DNA of 64,000 nucleotides. Origin: Ruania albidiflava DSM 18029. Lineage in GTDB: Bacteria; Actinomycetota; Actinomycetes; Actinomycetales; Beutenbergiaceae. Positions within the stretch are counted from its first letter, which is position 1. Each line of letters opens with the position of its first letter. The stretch lies in contig NZ_ATWL01000003.1 in the NCBI RefSeq assembly GCF_000421225.1, forward strand, positions 186,001 to 250,000, in the 5' to 3' direction. This document shows, one piece after another, positions 34,825 through 43,444 of this stretch. The notes beneath the pieces are model-generated. The model saw only the letters and a list, made by a program, of their open reading frames with translations. It made no database searches and was not told the origin of the DNA. Made by a program: the position numbers and the translations under genes.

Positions 34825-36369
34825 TCAGGAGTCGTAGATCGGTTCCCCCGGCACGCCGAAGGACTGGGAGGCATCATCGAGGACGAGCACCCAGTCGTTG
34901 CTCTCCCCGGGCTCGTCCGGCGGGTCGAAGGTGTGTACCCCGGAGTTGTCGATCTCCCCGATCCGGGTGGCGCTCCCGTCCCTCGGGTCGTACCACCATG
35001 CCACCACCCGGTCACCGGAGATCTTGCCCATCTTCAGCGAGAAGGACCGGCCGGTGTGGATATAGGCGAAGGCGTACTGCTCGGAGTAGGTGGCCACCAC
35101 CCGGTCGTACCGGTACCCCGGGTCCCCGCTGACCAAGGTCGGGCCGGGGATGCGCTGGAAGTACGGTCGGGAGAGCATCAGGTTCTGCAGGTGCTGCATC
35201 TGCCCGGCGCCCGGGTCGTCCATCGTCTCGTACCAGTACTCGGAGACGTCGTAGCCGTTGACCGGCCCGTCGGAGGGGACGTGCATCGGCATCACCCCAC
35301 CGTTGCCGTAGGTGTGCCCGCAGGAGCCGCCGAAGACGGACCAGTACGCGTACCGGCGGGTGTCCGCATCGTCCCAGAACGGGGTGGAGAAGTCGTGCAG
35401 TCCCTGGTGCACGTGCTCATAGCTGGGCTCGCCGTCCAGCGTCGGCTTCGGTGGGTAGAGGGCGTAGTCCTCGTGCACGTACATCCACGTGTCCTCGCCC
35501 TTCCAGTACGTGGGCACGTCGATGCTGTCGTAGGTGGGGGAGACGCCGTCATAGGTCTGCTCGTAGTTCCGGTGCCCGGACTGGAACATGTTGAAGTCCA
35601 GCCAGGACTCGTTGTGGAACCAGGTGGAGGAGGAGAACCGGCCGTTGGGGTGGTAGGTCATCAGGTGGTCCGGGTCCGTCTGCCGGATGGCCTCGGCCAG
35701 GCTCAACCACACGTCCATCTGCTGCGAGCCGACCGAGTCGCCGCCGATCAGCCAGACGATGTTCGGGTAGTCCCGGTAGCGGCGAGCGAGCCAGCGGCCG
35801 TACCAGGCCGCCTCTCGGGCGTCCATCAGCCCGTCCTTGACGATGTTGCGCCAGACGGCGTTCATCGCCATGTAGATCCCGGCACGGGCGGCTTCCTCGA
35901 CCATGTGGGTGATGTGGTCCCAGTAGGCCGGGTTCGGCCGGCGCACGTTCTCGCGCAGGAACGGTGAGTTCCCGTAGTAGTCCTGGTACTCCAGGTTCGC
36001 CGGGATCACCTGCAGGAGCACGACGTTGAACTTCTTCTCCTGCCGGTTCTCGAAGTACTGCCGGACCTCCTCCCGAGAGAGCTTGTGCAGCAGCCACGCG
36101 GTGTCCGCCGTCCAGAAGAACGGGGTGCCGTCCTCATGCTGCAGGAAGCGTCCGTTCTCCGAGGCCTGCAGCTTGCCGCGCTGCCACGGTCCCGGGAAGC
36201 GCTGGTCCTGGCCGCCGCTGCCGGGGGCGCGTGCCCGCTCGCTGGCCGCTGCCGGCGCGGCGGTCACGGCAGTGCCCAGGCCCGCTGCCACGCTCGCTGC
36301 CAGCACCCGCCGCCGGGAGAGCCCGGTCCTGTGTCCCTGGTCCGCTGCGCCTTGGTCGTTATTCGACAC
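34825..36369 (-). CDS. Secreted GH140-like (DUF4038/apiosidase-like) glycoside hydrolase
   Basis: 514 residues. A twin-arginine signal (SRRRVLAASVAAG, cut after PAAAS) exports the folded enzyme. The catalytic TIM barrel runs from NGRFLQHEDGTPFFWTADTA, through NVVLLQVIPANLEYQDYYGN, YPNIVWLIGGDSVGSQQMD, to YWSVFGGSCGHTYGNGG; a C-terminal beta domain (FSLKMGKISGDRVVAWWYDP) matches the putative collagen-binding domain usually found there. Family members remove apiose or related sugars from pectin side chains; specificity here is not proven. GTG 36369 is preferred over ATG 36429, because a -10 hexamer lies inside the longer version and GGGGGAG precedes the GTG. Monocistronic. Confidence 0.82.
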   Translation of the reverse strand: MSNNDQGAADQGHRTGLSRRRVLAASVAAGLGTAVTAAPAAASERARAPGSGGQDQRFPGPWQRGKLQASENGRFLQHEDGTPFFWTADTAWLLHKLSREEVRQYFENRQEKKFNVVLLQVIPANLEYQDYYGNSPFLRENVRRPNPAYWDHITHMVEEAARAGIYMAMNAVWRNIVKDGLMDAREAAWYGRWLARRYRDYPNIVWLIGGDSVGSQQMDVWLSLAEAIRQTDPDHLMTYHPNGRFSSSTWFHNESWLDFNMFQSGHRNYEQTYDGVSPTYDSIDVPTYWKGEDTWMYVHEDYALYPPKPTLDGEPSYEHVHQGLHDFSTPFWDDADTRRYAYWSVFGGSCGHTYGNGGVMPMHVPSDGPVNGYDVSEYWYETMDDPGAGQMQHLQNLMLSRPYFQRIPGPTLVSGDPGYRYDRVVATYSEQYAFAYIHTGRSFSLKMGKISGDRVVAWWYDPRDGSATRIGEIDNSGVHTFDPPDEPGESNDWVLVLDDASQSFGVPGEPIYDS

Positions 36370-36396
36370 TTCTTCTCCCCCGTCCGGTCCGGTGCG

Positions 36397-36431
36397 AGAA
36401 TAGGTATCTACGCACCCTTGCATGAACATGC
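36397..36431 (-). promoter_or_regulatory. Promoter and palindrome before the GH140-like gene
   Basis: Minus strand: TTCATG (36426-36421), 18 nt, TATTCT (36402-36397). The palindrome GCATGAACATGC (36420-36431) overlaps the -35 and is a likely operator of a regulator other than the two LacI motif families. Confidence 0.5.
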
Positions 36432-36555
36432 TGCAGGCTAGCGGTGCCGAGCATCCCCCGCAATGCCCTGCTCAGCAGATGGTCACTGGAGCCTCCGGCG
36501 GCGCCACGGCCAGGCCGGACCAGCGGGCGCCAGGCAGCGGCCTGCTAGCGCTGAG

Positions 36556-37476
36556 CTAGTGCTGTTCGTCGACCGGCAGTCGGTAGGCCAGCGGCACCCC
36601 GTCGGCGTCGGTCTCCACAGCGGCCAGGCCATCGGCTACCAGTGCGGCGAGGATGCGCTCGCGCTGCCTGGCATCCGGCCACAGGTCGGCCACGTCGGCA
36701 GCGGCGAGGTGGTCCTGCTCCCGGAGCGCCGCCATCACCCGGCCCCGCGCCTGCCGGTCGGTACCGTGCCAGGCCTGCGTGCGCCGTCGATGGGCGTGGG
36801 GGTCCTCGGGGCGGCCTGCGGCCACCCAGGCGCACTGCTGGAGCAACGGGCACTCCTGGCATCCCGGTGACCGGGCAGTGCAGACCAGGGCGCCCAGCTC
36901 CATCACGGCGACGCTGAAGCGTGCAGCCGTTGCGCCGTCGTCGGGCAGGAGGGACTCGGCCAGCTCGCCCTCGGACCGGCGCGGTGAGGGTGGTGGCAGC
37001 GCCTCGCCGCGTACAGCGCGAGCCAGCACCCGCCGCACGTTGGTATCTAGCACCACTGCCCGGTGGCGGTAGGCGAAGGCCGCGACCGCGGCGGCGGTGT
37101 AGTCGCCGATGCCGGGCAGGGTGCGCAGGGTCTGCTCGTCCTCAGGTACCACACCGGCGTGTTCAGTGGTGATGGCGCGGGCGGCCGCGCGCAGCCGCAG
37201 CGCCCGGCGCGGATAGCCGAGCCGGTCCCAGGCGCGCAGCACCTCGGCGGTCGGCGCGGCGGCCAGGTCGACCGGGGTGGGCCAGCGCGCCATCCACTCC
37301 CGCCACCGGGGCTCCACCCGCGCCACCGGGGTCTGCTGCAGCATCACCTCGCTGACCAGCACGCCCCACGCGGATGTCTCCGGGCGGCGCCACGGCAGGT
37401 CTCGGGCGTGGCCGTCGTACCAGTCCAGCACTGCCGTGCGCAGGGCGGTGCGGGCGCTCGGTCCGGGAAGGGTCAT
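36556..37476 (-). CDS. mutY: A/G-specific adenine glycosylase MutY-like
   Basis: 306 residues, removing adenine opposite 8-oxoguanine in base excision repair. The catalytic region is intact: VLVSEVMLQQTPVARV with the catalytic Glu, helix-hairpin-helix LPGIGDYTAAAVAAFAY with the Asp following shortly (VVLDTNVRRVL), and the iron-sulfur cysteines in CTARSPGCQECPLLQQC. The usual C-terminal NUDIX-like domain is absent; instead a ~75-residue winged-helix-like tail ends the protein, as in short actinobacterial forms. Start ATG overlaps the upstream stop (ATGA). Confidence 0.92.
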   Translation of the reverse strand: MTLPGPSARTALRTAVLDWYDGHARDLPWRRPETSAWGVLVSEVMLQQTPVARVEPRWREWMARWPTPVDLAAAPTAEVLRAWDRLGYPRRALRLRAAARAITTEHAGVVPEDEQTLRTLPGIGDYTAAAVAAFAYRHRAVVLDTNVRRVLARAVRGEALPPPSPRRSEGELAESLLPDDGATAARFSVAVMELGALVCTARSPGCQECPLLQQCAWVAAGRPEDPHAHRRRTQAWHGTDRQARGRVMAALREQDHLAAADVADLWPDARQRERILAALVADGLAAVETDADGVPLAYRLPVDEQH

Positions 37477-38249
37477 CGTCGCCCTCGGCGGTGCGGGCGG
37501 CCGCGCCGTCCCCGTGGTGCTGGTCGACGGCGGTGCCCACCTGGGGAGGCCGCCCCACCTCGGTCCTGGGTCGAGCGGGGGCTGCGGGGCCTGCCTCGGT
37601 CAGCCGTGCGGTCCGGTCCGGCAGACGGGTCGGCCGGCAGGCGGCGCCCGCGGGTGGAGTTGACGGTGCGGCCACGGACGATGCCGATGAAGTCCTCGAC
37701 GGCGTCCGTGGTGCGGTCGGTGCACCAGGCGAGCAGCACCGGTGCACCGGGTGCTCCGGCGAGCGGACGGTGCACCAGGTCGCGCCGCTGGTGCAGCCGG
37801 GCCAGGGAGAGCGGTGCCACCAGCAGCCCAGTCCCCGCGCTGACCAGCTGGATCGCCTCGGCCGTGCTCGCCGGCCGGTGCTCGAGGACGGTGCCGGGGA
37901 GGTGCTCGGTGCCCGCGTAGACGTCGTCGAGGGGGTGCAGCAGGGTCTCCTCGGCAAGGTCCGCAGCCGTGACCTGCTCCTCGGGGTCGAGCGCAGCGAG
38001 CGGGTGCTCCTTGGCGGCGACCACCACGGTCACCTCGGTGTACAGCGGGATCGCGCTCATCGTGTCGCGGTCGACCGGGGGTCGCAGCAACGCAGCGTCT
38101 ACATGGCCATCGGCGAGAGCCTCGGCAGCGGCCGGGTGGGTCAGCGGGACCAGCTCGAGCGGGAGCTCGTGGCGTTGCTGCCAGGTGCGTACCCACTTCG
38201 CAGGAGTGACGCCCGGCACGTATCCGAGCCGGAAGGCGACAGCTGGCAT
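37473..38249 (-). CDS. LysR-type effector-binding domain protein lacking the DNA-binding domain
   Basis: 258 residues. The first residues (MPAVAFRLGYVPGVTPAKWV) already belong to the LysR substrate-binding fold, and the frame upstream holds no winged helix. Two lobes follow (ELVPLTHPAAAEALADGHVD; STAEAIQLVSAGTGLLVAPL). The last ~65 residues are a basic Arg/Pro/Gly tail. ATG 38249 has TACCCT six bases upstream, so the mRNA is probably leaderless. Divergent from a DUF5997 gene, a pairing I recall from other actinobacteria, and overlapping mutY downstream. It might sense a ligand without binding DNA itself; function unknown. Confidence 0.78.
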   Translation of the reverse strand: MPAVAFRLGYVPGVTPAKWVRTWQQRHELPLELVPLTHPAAAEALADGHVDAALLRPPVDRDTMSAIPLYTEVTVVVAAKEHPLAALDPEEQVTAADLAEETLLHPLDDVYAGTEHLPGTVLEHRPASTAEAIQLVSAGTGLLVAPLSLARLHQRRDLVHRPLAGAPGAPVLLAWCTDRTTDAVEDFIGIVRGRTVNSTRGRRLPADPSAGPDRTADRGRPRSPRSTQDRGGAASPGGHRRRPAPRGRRGRPHRRGRR

Positions 38250-38255
38250 CCAGAC

Positions 38256-38261
38256 AGGGTA
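38256..38261 (-). promoter_or_regulatory. -10 element of the LysR-like gene
   Basis: TACCCT on the minus strand, six bases before the ATG at 38249; no ribosome site, so leaderless initiation is likely. Confidence 0.45.
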
Positions 38262-38381
38262 CCCGCGGTGCGATACTGCCCCAGTGAGTGCGAGGAGCCG
38301 CCACGGAGGTACGGGGAGATCCGGTGCGGGCCCAGGGTACCGTAGCGAGGCACCGCAGCGGTCGGAGAAGCTGGAGGACAG

Positions 38382-38768
38382 ATGAGTGTGCAGCAGCGGA
38401 TGAAACCCATCACCGCCGCACGGAAGCTGGGCATCTACCTGCCGGCCGCGCCGGAGGAGTTCCAGGCAGCCTGGATGACCCGGGAGGAGCTGGCCGACCT
38501 GGACCGCAACCCGCCGCAGTGGTTGCGGACACTCCGGCGCGACGGCCCGCACCCGCGGCCGGTAGTTGCCGGACGGCTCGGCGTGTCCATCGCCGGTCTG
38601 GCGCGCTCTGGGGCCGATGAGGCGATGACCACCGCGCAGATCGATGCGCTGCGGGCCGACCCACCGCCCTGGTTGCTGCAGGAGCGGCACGTGCACCAGC
38701 AGGTGCTGGCCGAGGAGGAACGGGTGCGCCGAGAGCGAGCGGAGAAGAGGGCTGGGCAGTCACGCTAA
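38382..38768 (+). CDS. DUF5997 family protein
   Basis: 128 residues. The family signature is plain: MKPITAARKLGIYLPAAPEE, WMTREELADLDRNPPQWLRT, GPHPRPVVAGRLGVSIAGLA, and LRADPPPWLLQER, ending in a charged coiled helix. The repeated PPxWL pattern suggests an internal duplication. No enzymatic motif; function unknown. ATG 38382 with GGAGGA six bases upstream. Divergent from the LysR effector-domain gene, and the two may act together. Confidence 0.87.
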   Translation: MSVQQRMKPITAARKLGIYLPAAPEEFQAAWMTREELADLDRNPPQWLRTLRRDGPHPRPVVAGRLGVSIAGLARSGADEAMTTAQIDALRADPPPWLLQERHVHQQVLAEEERVRRERAEKRAGQSR

Positions 38769-38835
38769 GGGCCCTGGTTCCCGCCTACTCGATACGCCTC
38801 GGCGCGTGCACGTAGGTGTAGGCGGCAGTGCGGGT

Positions 38836-38841
38836 TACCGT
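38836..38841 (+). promoter_or_regulatory. -10 element of the next gene (leaderless)
   Basis: TACCGT lies six bases before the GTG at 38848. Confidence 0.45.
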
Positions 38842-38847
38842 CAGGGC

Positions 38848-39825
38848 GTGCCGAGAAAGACCCCCGCTCCCGAGCGCCGCCGCAGCCCCGCCGGCCGCAC
38901 CGGGCCCGCCGTCCGGGACCGGTCCGGGGGCGCCGCCACACGCAGCAGCGGTCGCGCGACCACCGGGACCACCAAGCGCGCGACCGGAACGACCGCCACG
39001 CGCACAGCGGGCAGGCCGACCCGGCGCACCGACAGCGGGGCTACGAAGCAGGGCGCAGGCCGAGGCAGGGACACTGCTGGGCGCACCGCCTCTGGTGGTG
39101 GGCGCTCGTCCGGGGGCGGGCCATCTCCGGCCCGGAGCGCCGGCGGGCGCAGTGGCACCGGTGCTCGCGGTGGTGCCGGCCGCAGCGGCTCCCGTGGGTC
39201 GGGGCGGGGGAGGCCTCCGCGCCGTTCACGCGAGGAGCGCGCGGCCACGTTCCGCCGGCGCCGGATAGCGGTCGGGCTGCTCGCACTCGTCCTGGTCGCC
39301 GGGGTGGCAGTCGGAGCGGTGCGGGGTGTGCCGCTGCTGCTGGAGCGGTTCGGCCCGGACCGTGCGGAGCCGTCAGCTGAACCGACCGAGGAGCCCACCG
39401 GCCCGGACGAGGAGGCGCTGGCCAATCCGGTCGGTTGTCTGCCGGAGGCGGTCTCGCTCGAGCTCGGCACGGCAGGCACCGAGGTGGCCGCGGGTACCAA
39501 GGTGGAGGTGCCGATCACGATCACGAACACCGGCCAGGTGCCCTGCCTGCTGGACGTGGGCAACGACGCCCTGCAGCTGGAGGTCACCTCCGGCAACGAC
39601 ACCGTCTGGACCACGGCGCAGTGCCCGGCTGGTACGGCGGAGCAGCCGATCCTGCTGCCTGTCGGTGGTATGGAGGAGACGACCATCTCCTGGAGCGGGC
39701 GGCGCAGTGCAGCCGACTGCCCGGACGACACGCGCGAAGCACGCGCCGGGACGTACCAGATCGAGGTGAGCATCGCCGTCGACGGTGACGAGGTGACCCA
39801 GCGGCGCACGCTGACCCTGACCTGA
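38848..39825 (+). CDS. Single-span membrane protein with basic low-complexity head
   Basis: 325 residues of unknown function. The first ~135 residues are extremely rich in Arg, Gly, Ser and Thr, with strong positive charge and no predicted fold. One transmembrane helix follows (IAVGLLALVLVAGVAVGAV), then an acidic Pro/Glu linker and an extracytoplasmic beta-sandwich-like domain with four cysteines (GCLPEA, PCLLDV, QCPAG, DCPDD) and repeated IxITNTG-type strands. The basic head may bind nucleic acid or the cell envelope polymer. The long frame upstream is a GC artefact; GTG 38848 fits the leaderless pattern. Confidence 0.7.
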   Translation: MPRKTPAPERRRSPAGRTGPAVRDRSGGAATRSSGRATTGTTKRATGTTATRTAGRPTRRTDSGATKQGAGRGRDTAGRTASGGGRSSGGGPSPARSAGGRSGTGARGGAGRSGSRGSGRGRPPRRSREERAATFRRRRIAVGLLALVLVAGVAVGAVRGVPLLLERFGPDRAEPSAEPTEEPTGPDEEALANPVGCLPEAVSLELGTAGTEVAAGTKVEVPITITNTGQVPCLLDVGNDALQLEVTSGNDTVWTTAQCPAGTAEQPILLPVGGMEETTISWSGRRSAADCPDDTREARAGTYQIEVSIAVDGDEVTQRRTLTLT

Positions 39826-39833
39826 CCCTGCCC

Positions 39834-39893
39834 CGCGAACGCCCCGCTTCGCGAGGTGAATCGGTTCAGCGGCCGCGAAGGCGAGCGTTCGCG
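39834..39893. repeat. Intergenic hairpin repeat family A, copy 2
   Basis: Arms 39834-39853 and 39874-39893 pair at about 17 of 20 positions; the 20-nt loop contains TGAATCGGTTCA. Located between convergent stops, so a bidirectional terminator is likely. Confidence 0.78.
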
Positions 39894-39914
39894 GCAGGTG
39901 GGGGCGGGAGGGGG

Positions 39915-40994
39915 TCAGGAGAAGCGTTCCAGCAGCGACGCCTCAGCCTGGCGGGAGAGGCCTTCGCGGACCGCGCGGGCGCGCTGGCTGCCGACTCCCT
40001 CGACCACCTCGAGGTCGTCGATGGTGGCAGCGAGCATCTTCTGCAACGTGCCGAAGTGGTCGGTCAGTGCGTTCACCACCGACATCGGCAGCCGAGGGAT
40101 GCGGGTGAGCATCCGGATACCGCGGGGAGCGATCGCCGAGTCCAGCGACTCCCCCTGCCGACCGCCGATGCCCAAGATCCGGGCGATCTGCGGCAGGTCG
40201 ATCAGCTGGGCCGAGTCCAGACCCGCCAGTGCGTCCAGCACCTCGTCCAGGGTGCGGCTGCCGCGCGGATCCAGGTAGTCGCGTACCACCAGCTCCAGAC
40301 CTGGGCCGATGCCACCGACCAGCTCGTCGAACTGCAGCGCCAGCAGGCGCCCGTTCGTGCCCAGCTCCACCACGTAGTCGGAGATCTCCGCGGAGATCCG
40401 GCGCACCATCTCCAGGCGCTGCACCACCGAGGTCACGTCCCGGACGGTCACCAGGTCCTCGATCTCCAGCGCGGAGAGCGTGCCGGAGACCTCGTCCAGG
40501 CGGGACTTGTACCGCTCCAGCGTGGCCAGTGCCTGGTTCGCCCGGGACAGGATCGCCTCGGAGTCCTCGAGCACGTACCGCTTGCCGCCTACGTAGAGGG
40601 CGACGATGCGCATCGACTGGCTCACCGAGATCACCGGGAAACCGGTCTGCTTCGCGGCCCGCTCGGCGGTACGGTGCCGGGTGCCGGACTCGGAGGTCTC
40701 GATGGTGGCGTCGGGGATCATCTGCACGGCGGCGCGCAGGATACGCTTCGCACCCTGGTCGACCACGATCGCCCCGTCCATCTTCGCCAGCTCTCGCAGG
40801 CGGGTGGAGGAGAACTGCACGTCCAGCTCGAACCCACCGGAGCAGATGGAGGCCACCACGTCGTCATAGCCGAGCACGATCAGCGCGCCGGTGCGGCCGC
40901 GCAGGATACGTTCCAACCCGTCCCGCAGCTCGGTGCCCGGCGCCACGGCACGCAACGTCTCCCGCAGCAACGGGGAGAAGGTGGAGTCGGGCAC
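39915..40994 (-). CDS. disA: DNA integrity scanning protein DisA (diadenylate cyclase)
   Basis: 359 residues, making cyclic di-AMP from two ATP while scanning DNA. The N-terminal DAC domain carries DGAIVVDQGAKRI and GTRHRTAERAAKQTGFPV, the two nucleotide-binding motifs. A central helical domain and a C-terminal helix-hairpin-helix (IDDLEVVEGVGSQRARAVRE) complete the octameric DisA architecture. GTG 40994 has AGGA nine bases upstream; the 13 extra upstream codons lie in the leader. Downstream of radA, a conserved actinobacterial pair. Confidence 0.96.
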   Translation of the reverse strand: MPDSTFSPLLRETLRAVAPGTELRDGLERILRGRTGALIVLGYDDVVASICSGGFELDVQFSSTRLRELAKMDGAIVVDQGAKRILRAAVQMIPDATIETSESGTRHRTAERAAKQTGFPVISVSQSMRIVALYVGGKRYVLEDSEAILSRANQALATLERYKSRLDEVSGTLSALEIEDLVTVRDVTSVVQRLEMVRRISAEISDYVVELGTNGRLLALQFDELVGGIGPGLELVVRDYLDPRGSRTLDEVLDALAGLDSAQLIDLPQIARILGIGGRQGESLDSAIAPRGIRMLTRIPRLPMSVVNALTDHFGTLQKMLAATIDDLEVVEGVGSQRARAVREGLSRQAEASLLERFS

Positions 40995-41066
40995 CGAGGT
41001 GGTCCTTCCGCACGAGCAGGCCGGTCGCAGCACACTCTACGCGAGGTCCCCACCCGGGGTGAGGGC

Positions 41067-42479
41067 TCAGACGCGGTGCAGGGGGACCGGGTCGGCGCTG
41101 CGGCCCTTCGTCACCCGCTCCGCAGAGGCCACCGCCTCGTGCAGGTTTGCCACACGCACCACCTCGAGGCCGTCCGGGACCGTGCCCAGCTCACCGGCCG
41201 CGGGGACCACCGCCTTGGTGAATCCCAGGCGGGCGGCCTCGGCCAGCCGCCGGGGCAGCCCGATCGCTGAGCGCACCTCACCGGTCAGCCCGACCTCGCC
41301 GATCGCCACCAGCCCTTCGTGCATGGTCATGTCGCGACGCGCTCCCACCACGGCCAACGCGATCGCCAGGTCGCAGGCAGGCTCGGTCACCCGGGCGCCA
41401 CCCACTGTGGCCACGTACACGTCCCGCGCCGCAGTGTCCACCCTCAGGCGTCCGTGCAGCACCGCCAGCGTCATCGACACCCGCGCGGAGTCCACCCCGG
41501 CGGTGGTGCGACGCGGATTCGGTGCCACCTGGTGGGTGGTCAACGCCTGGATCTCCACCGGCATCGGGCGCCGACCGTCCAGCGTGATCGTCACGCAGGT
41601 GCCCGGCACCGCCTCGCGCTGGCCGGACAGGAAGAGCCCGCTCGGGTCCGCCAACGAGACGATCCCGGACTCGGTGAGGGAGAAGCAGCCCACCTCGTCG
41701 GTGCTTCCGAAGCGGTTCTTCACCGCCCGCACCATCCGCAGCTGGGAGTGCCGGTCGCCCTCGAACTGGCAGACCACGTCCACCAGGTGCTCCAGCACCC
41801 GCGGGCCGGCGATCGACCCGTCCTTGGTCACGTGCCCCACCAGCACCACCGGCATCGCAGTGCGCTTCGCCACCCCGATCACCGCGGCTGCCACCTCACG
41901 AACCTGGGACACCCCACCCGGGGTGCCATCCACGTCCGCCGACCCGATCGTCTGCACGGAGTCCACGATGAGCAGGTCCGGATCGCTGTGCTGCACGTGC
42001 CCGAGCACTGTGGCCAGGTCGGTCTCGGCGGCCAGCAGCAGCCCGTCCTGCAGCGCCCCGATCCGTTCGGCCCGCATCCGCACCTGGCTGGCTGACTCCT
42101 CCCCGGTGACGTACAGCACCCGCTGGCCGGCGGCGGCTGCCCGCGCGGCCACGTCCAGCACCAGGGTGGACTTGCCCACTCCCGGCTCGCCGGCGAGCAG
42201 CACTACCGCCCCGGGGACGATGCCGCCGCCGAGCACCCGGTCGAACTCACCGACCCCGGTCGCGCGATAGCGCGCCTCCTGCCCGTCGACCTCGGCGATC
42301 TGGCGAGCCGGGCTGGTCACGGATGCGACCGCCGTCGTGCGTGGACCAGCGGCGGACGCTCCGGCCTCGGTGACCGTGCCCCAGGCCTGGCACTCCCCGC
42401 ACCGGCCGACCCACTTGGCAGTGGTCCAGCCGCACTCGGTGCAGCGGTAGGAGGGGCGGGGAGCGCGAGCAGCAGCCAT
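41067..42479 (-). CDS. radA: DNA repair protein RadA
   Basis: 470 residues, RecA-like branch-migration ATPase. N-terminal C4 zinc finger (CTECGWTTAKWVGRCGEC), Walker A GEPGVGKST, Walker B LLIVDSVQTI, the RadA-specific KNRFGST motif, and a C-terminal Lon-protease-like domain (DVYVATVGGARVTEPACDLA) without the protease dyad. The start is ATG 42479, six bases after TACCGT; the 31 upstream codons of the longer frame overlap the proC promoter region. disA follows 72 nt downstream. Confidence 0.97.
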   Translation of the reverse strand: MAAARAPRPSYRCTECGWTTAKWVGRCGECQAWGTVTEAGASAAGPRTTAVASVTSPARQIAEVDGQEARYRATGVGEFDRVLGGGIVPGAVVLLAGEPGVGKSTLVLDVAARAAAAGQRVLYVTGEESASQVRMRAERIGALQDGLLLAAETDLATVLGHVQHSDPDLLIVDSVQTIGSADVDGTPGGVSQVREVAAAVIGVAKRTAMPVVLVGHVTKDGSIAGPRVLEHLVDVVCQFEGDRHSQLRMVRAVKNRFGSTDEVGCFSLTESGIVSLADPSGLFLSGQREAVPGTCVTITLDGRRPMPVEIQALTTHQVAPNPRRTTAGVDSARVSMTLAVLHGRLRVDTAARDVYVATVGGARVTEPACDLAIALAVVGARRDMTMHEGLVAIGEVGLTGEVRSAIGLPRRLAEAARLGFTKAVVPAAGELGTVPDGLEVVRVANLHEAVASAERVTKGRSADPVPLHRV

Positions 42480-42485
42480 ACCCAC

Positions 42486-42491
42486 ACGGTA
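42486..42491 (-). promoter_or_regulatory. -10 element of radA (leaderless)
   Basis: TACCGT on the minus strand, then GTGGGT, then the ATG. Confidence 0.48.
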
Positions 42492-42553
42492 GTGCGCGCG
42501 ACCGACAGGCCCGGGCAGGTAGCGTGCCGTGCATACCAACCTGAGGAGCTGAC

Positions 42554-43366
42554 ATGACCGTGGACGTGGCACTGATCGGGGTCGGGGTGATGGGGGACGC
42601 CGTGCTCACCTCGCTGGTGAGCGTGGTCGGTGCGGACCGGGTGCAGGTCACCGACGGTCGGCCCGAGCACGGCAAGGAGCGGGCAGCTGCACACGGCGTC
42701 CGCTGGGGCGGCAGCAACGCTGAGACGGCCAAGGGTGCCGGGGTGGTGGTCCTCGCGGTCAAGCCCAAGGACGTCTCCGCCGTGCTCGCCGACATCGGCC
42801 CGGTGCTGGCTGCCGACACCGTCTTGGTGAGCATCGCGGCCGGCATCCCCACGGCCTTCCTCGAGACCCGCCTCGACCAGCCCGTCCCCGTGGTGCGGGT
42901 GATGCCGAACACACCGGCGACCATCGGTCAGGGAGTGAGCGTGATGAGCCCGGGCAGCCACGCCACCGGTGAGCACCTGGACCAGGTCGCCGGCCTGCTG
43001 GCCGGCACCGGGACCGTGCTGCGGGTGCCGGAGTCGGACCAGGACGTGGTCACCGCCATCTCCGGCTCCGGTCCGGCCTACGTGTTCTACCTGATCGACG
43101 CGCTCGCCGAGGCCGGTGTGCTCGGCGGGCTCAGCCGCGCTACCGCACTGGAGCTGGCTACCCGCACTGTGGCCGGTGCCGGTGCGATGGCCGCCGCGAG
43201 CGAGGAGCACCCGGTGCTGCTCCGGGAGAAGGTCAGCTCCCCGGCTGGCACCACGGTCGCCGGGGTGCGCGCCCTGGACGAGCACGGCGTGCGTGCCGGG
43301 CTGGTGGCCGCCGTGGAGGCCGCCCGGACCCGCTCCATCGAGCTCGGCAGGACACTGGCGGACTGA
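42554..43366 (+). CDS. proC: Pyrroline-5-carboxylate reductase
   Basis: 270 residues, reducing pyrroline-5-carboxylate to proline with NAD(P)H. Rossmann motif IGVGVMGDAVL, KPKDVSAVL, VRVMPNTPATIGQG, AISGSGPAYVFYLIDAL, and the C-terminal signature KVSSPAGTTVAGVRALDEHG are all present. ATG 42554 with GAGGAG six bases upstream. Divergent from radA. In mycobacteria proC stands next to the small HTH and bS22 genes, which here lie 3.5 kb further on. Confidence 0.96.
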   Translation: MTVDVALIGVGVMGDAVLTSLVSVVGADRVQVTDGRPEHGKERAAAHGVRWGGSNAETAKGAGVVVLAVKPKDVSAVLADIGPVLAADTVLVSIAAGIPTAFLETRLDQPVPVVRVMPNTPATIGQGVSVMSPGSHATGEHLDQVAGLLAGTGTVLRVPESDQDVVTAISGSGPAYVFYLIDALAEAGVLGGLSRATALELATRTVAGAGAMAAASEEHPVLLREKVSSPAGTTVAGVRALDEHGVRAGLVAAVEAARTRSIELGRTLAD

Positions 43367-43379
43367 CCCTCCAGCCGCC

Positions 43380-43431
43380 AACGCTCTGGTTCGCGGCGTG
43401 AATCGGTTCAGCGGCCGCAGAGCAGAGCGTT
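43380..43431. repeat. Intergenic hairpin repeat family A, copy 3
   Basis: Arms 43380-43397 and 43414-43431 pair with a few mismatches; loop contains TGAATCGGTTCA. Lies between the convergent ends of proC and trkA. Confidence 0.75.
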
Positions 43432-43444
43432 CGCGAACGTGGGT

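Noticed and set aside
36370-36429. ATG 36429 as start of the GH140-like gene
   Set aside because: The extension would include the -10 hexamer TATTCT and lacks a signal-peptide-like start; GTG 36369 has a ribosome site and puts the twin-arginine motif about 18 residues in.
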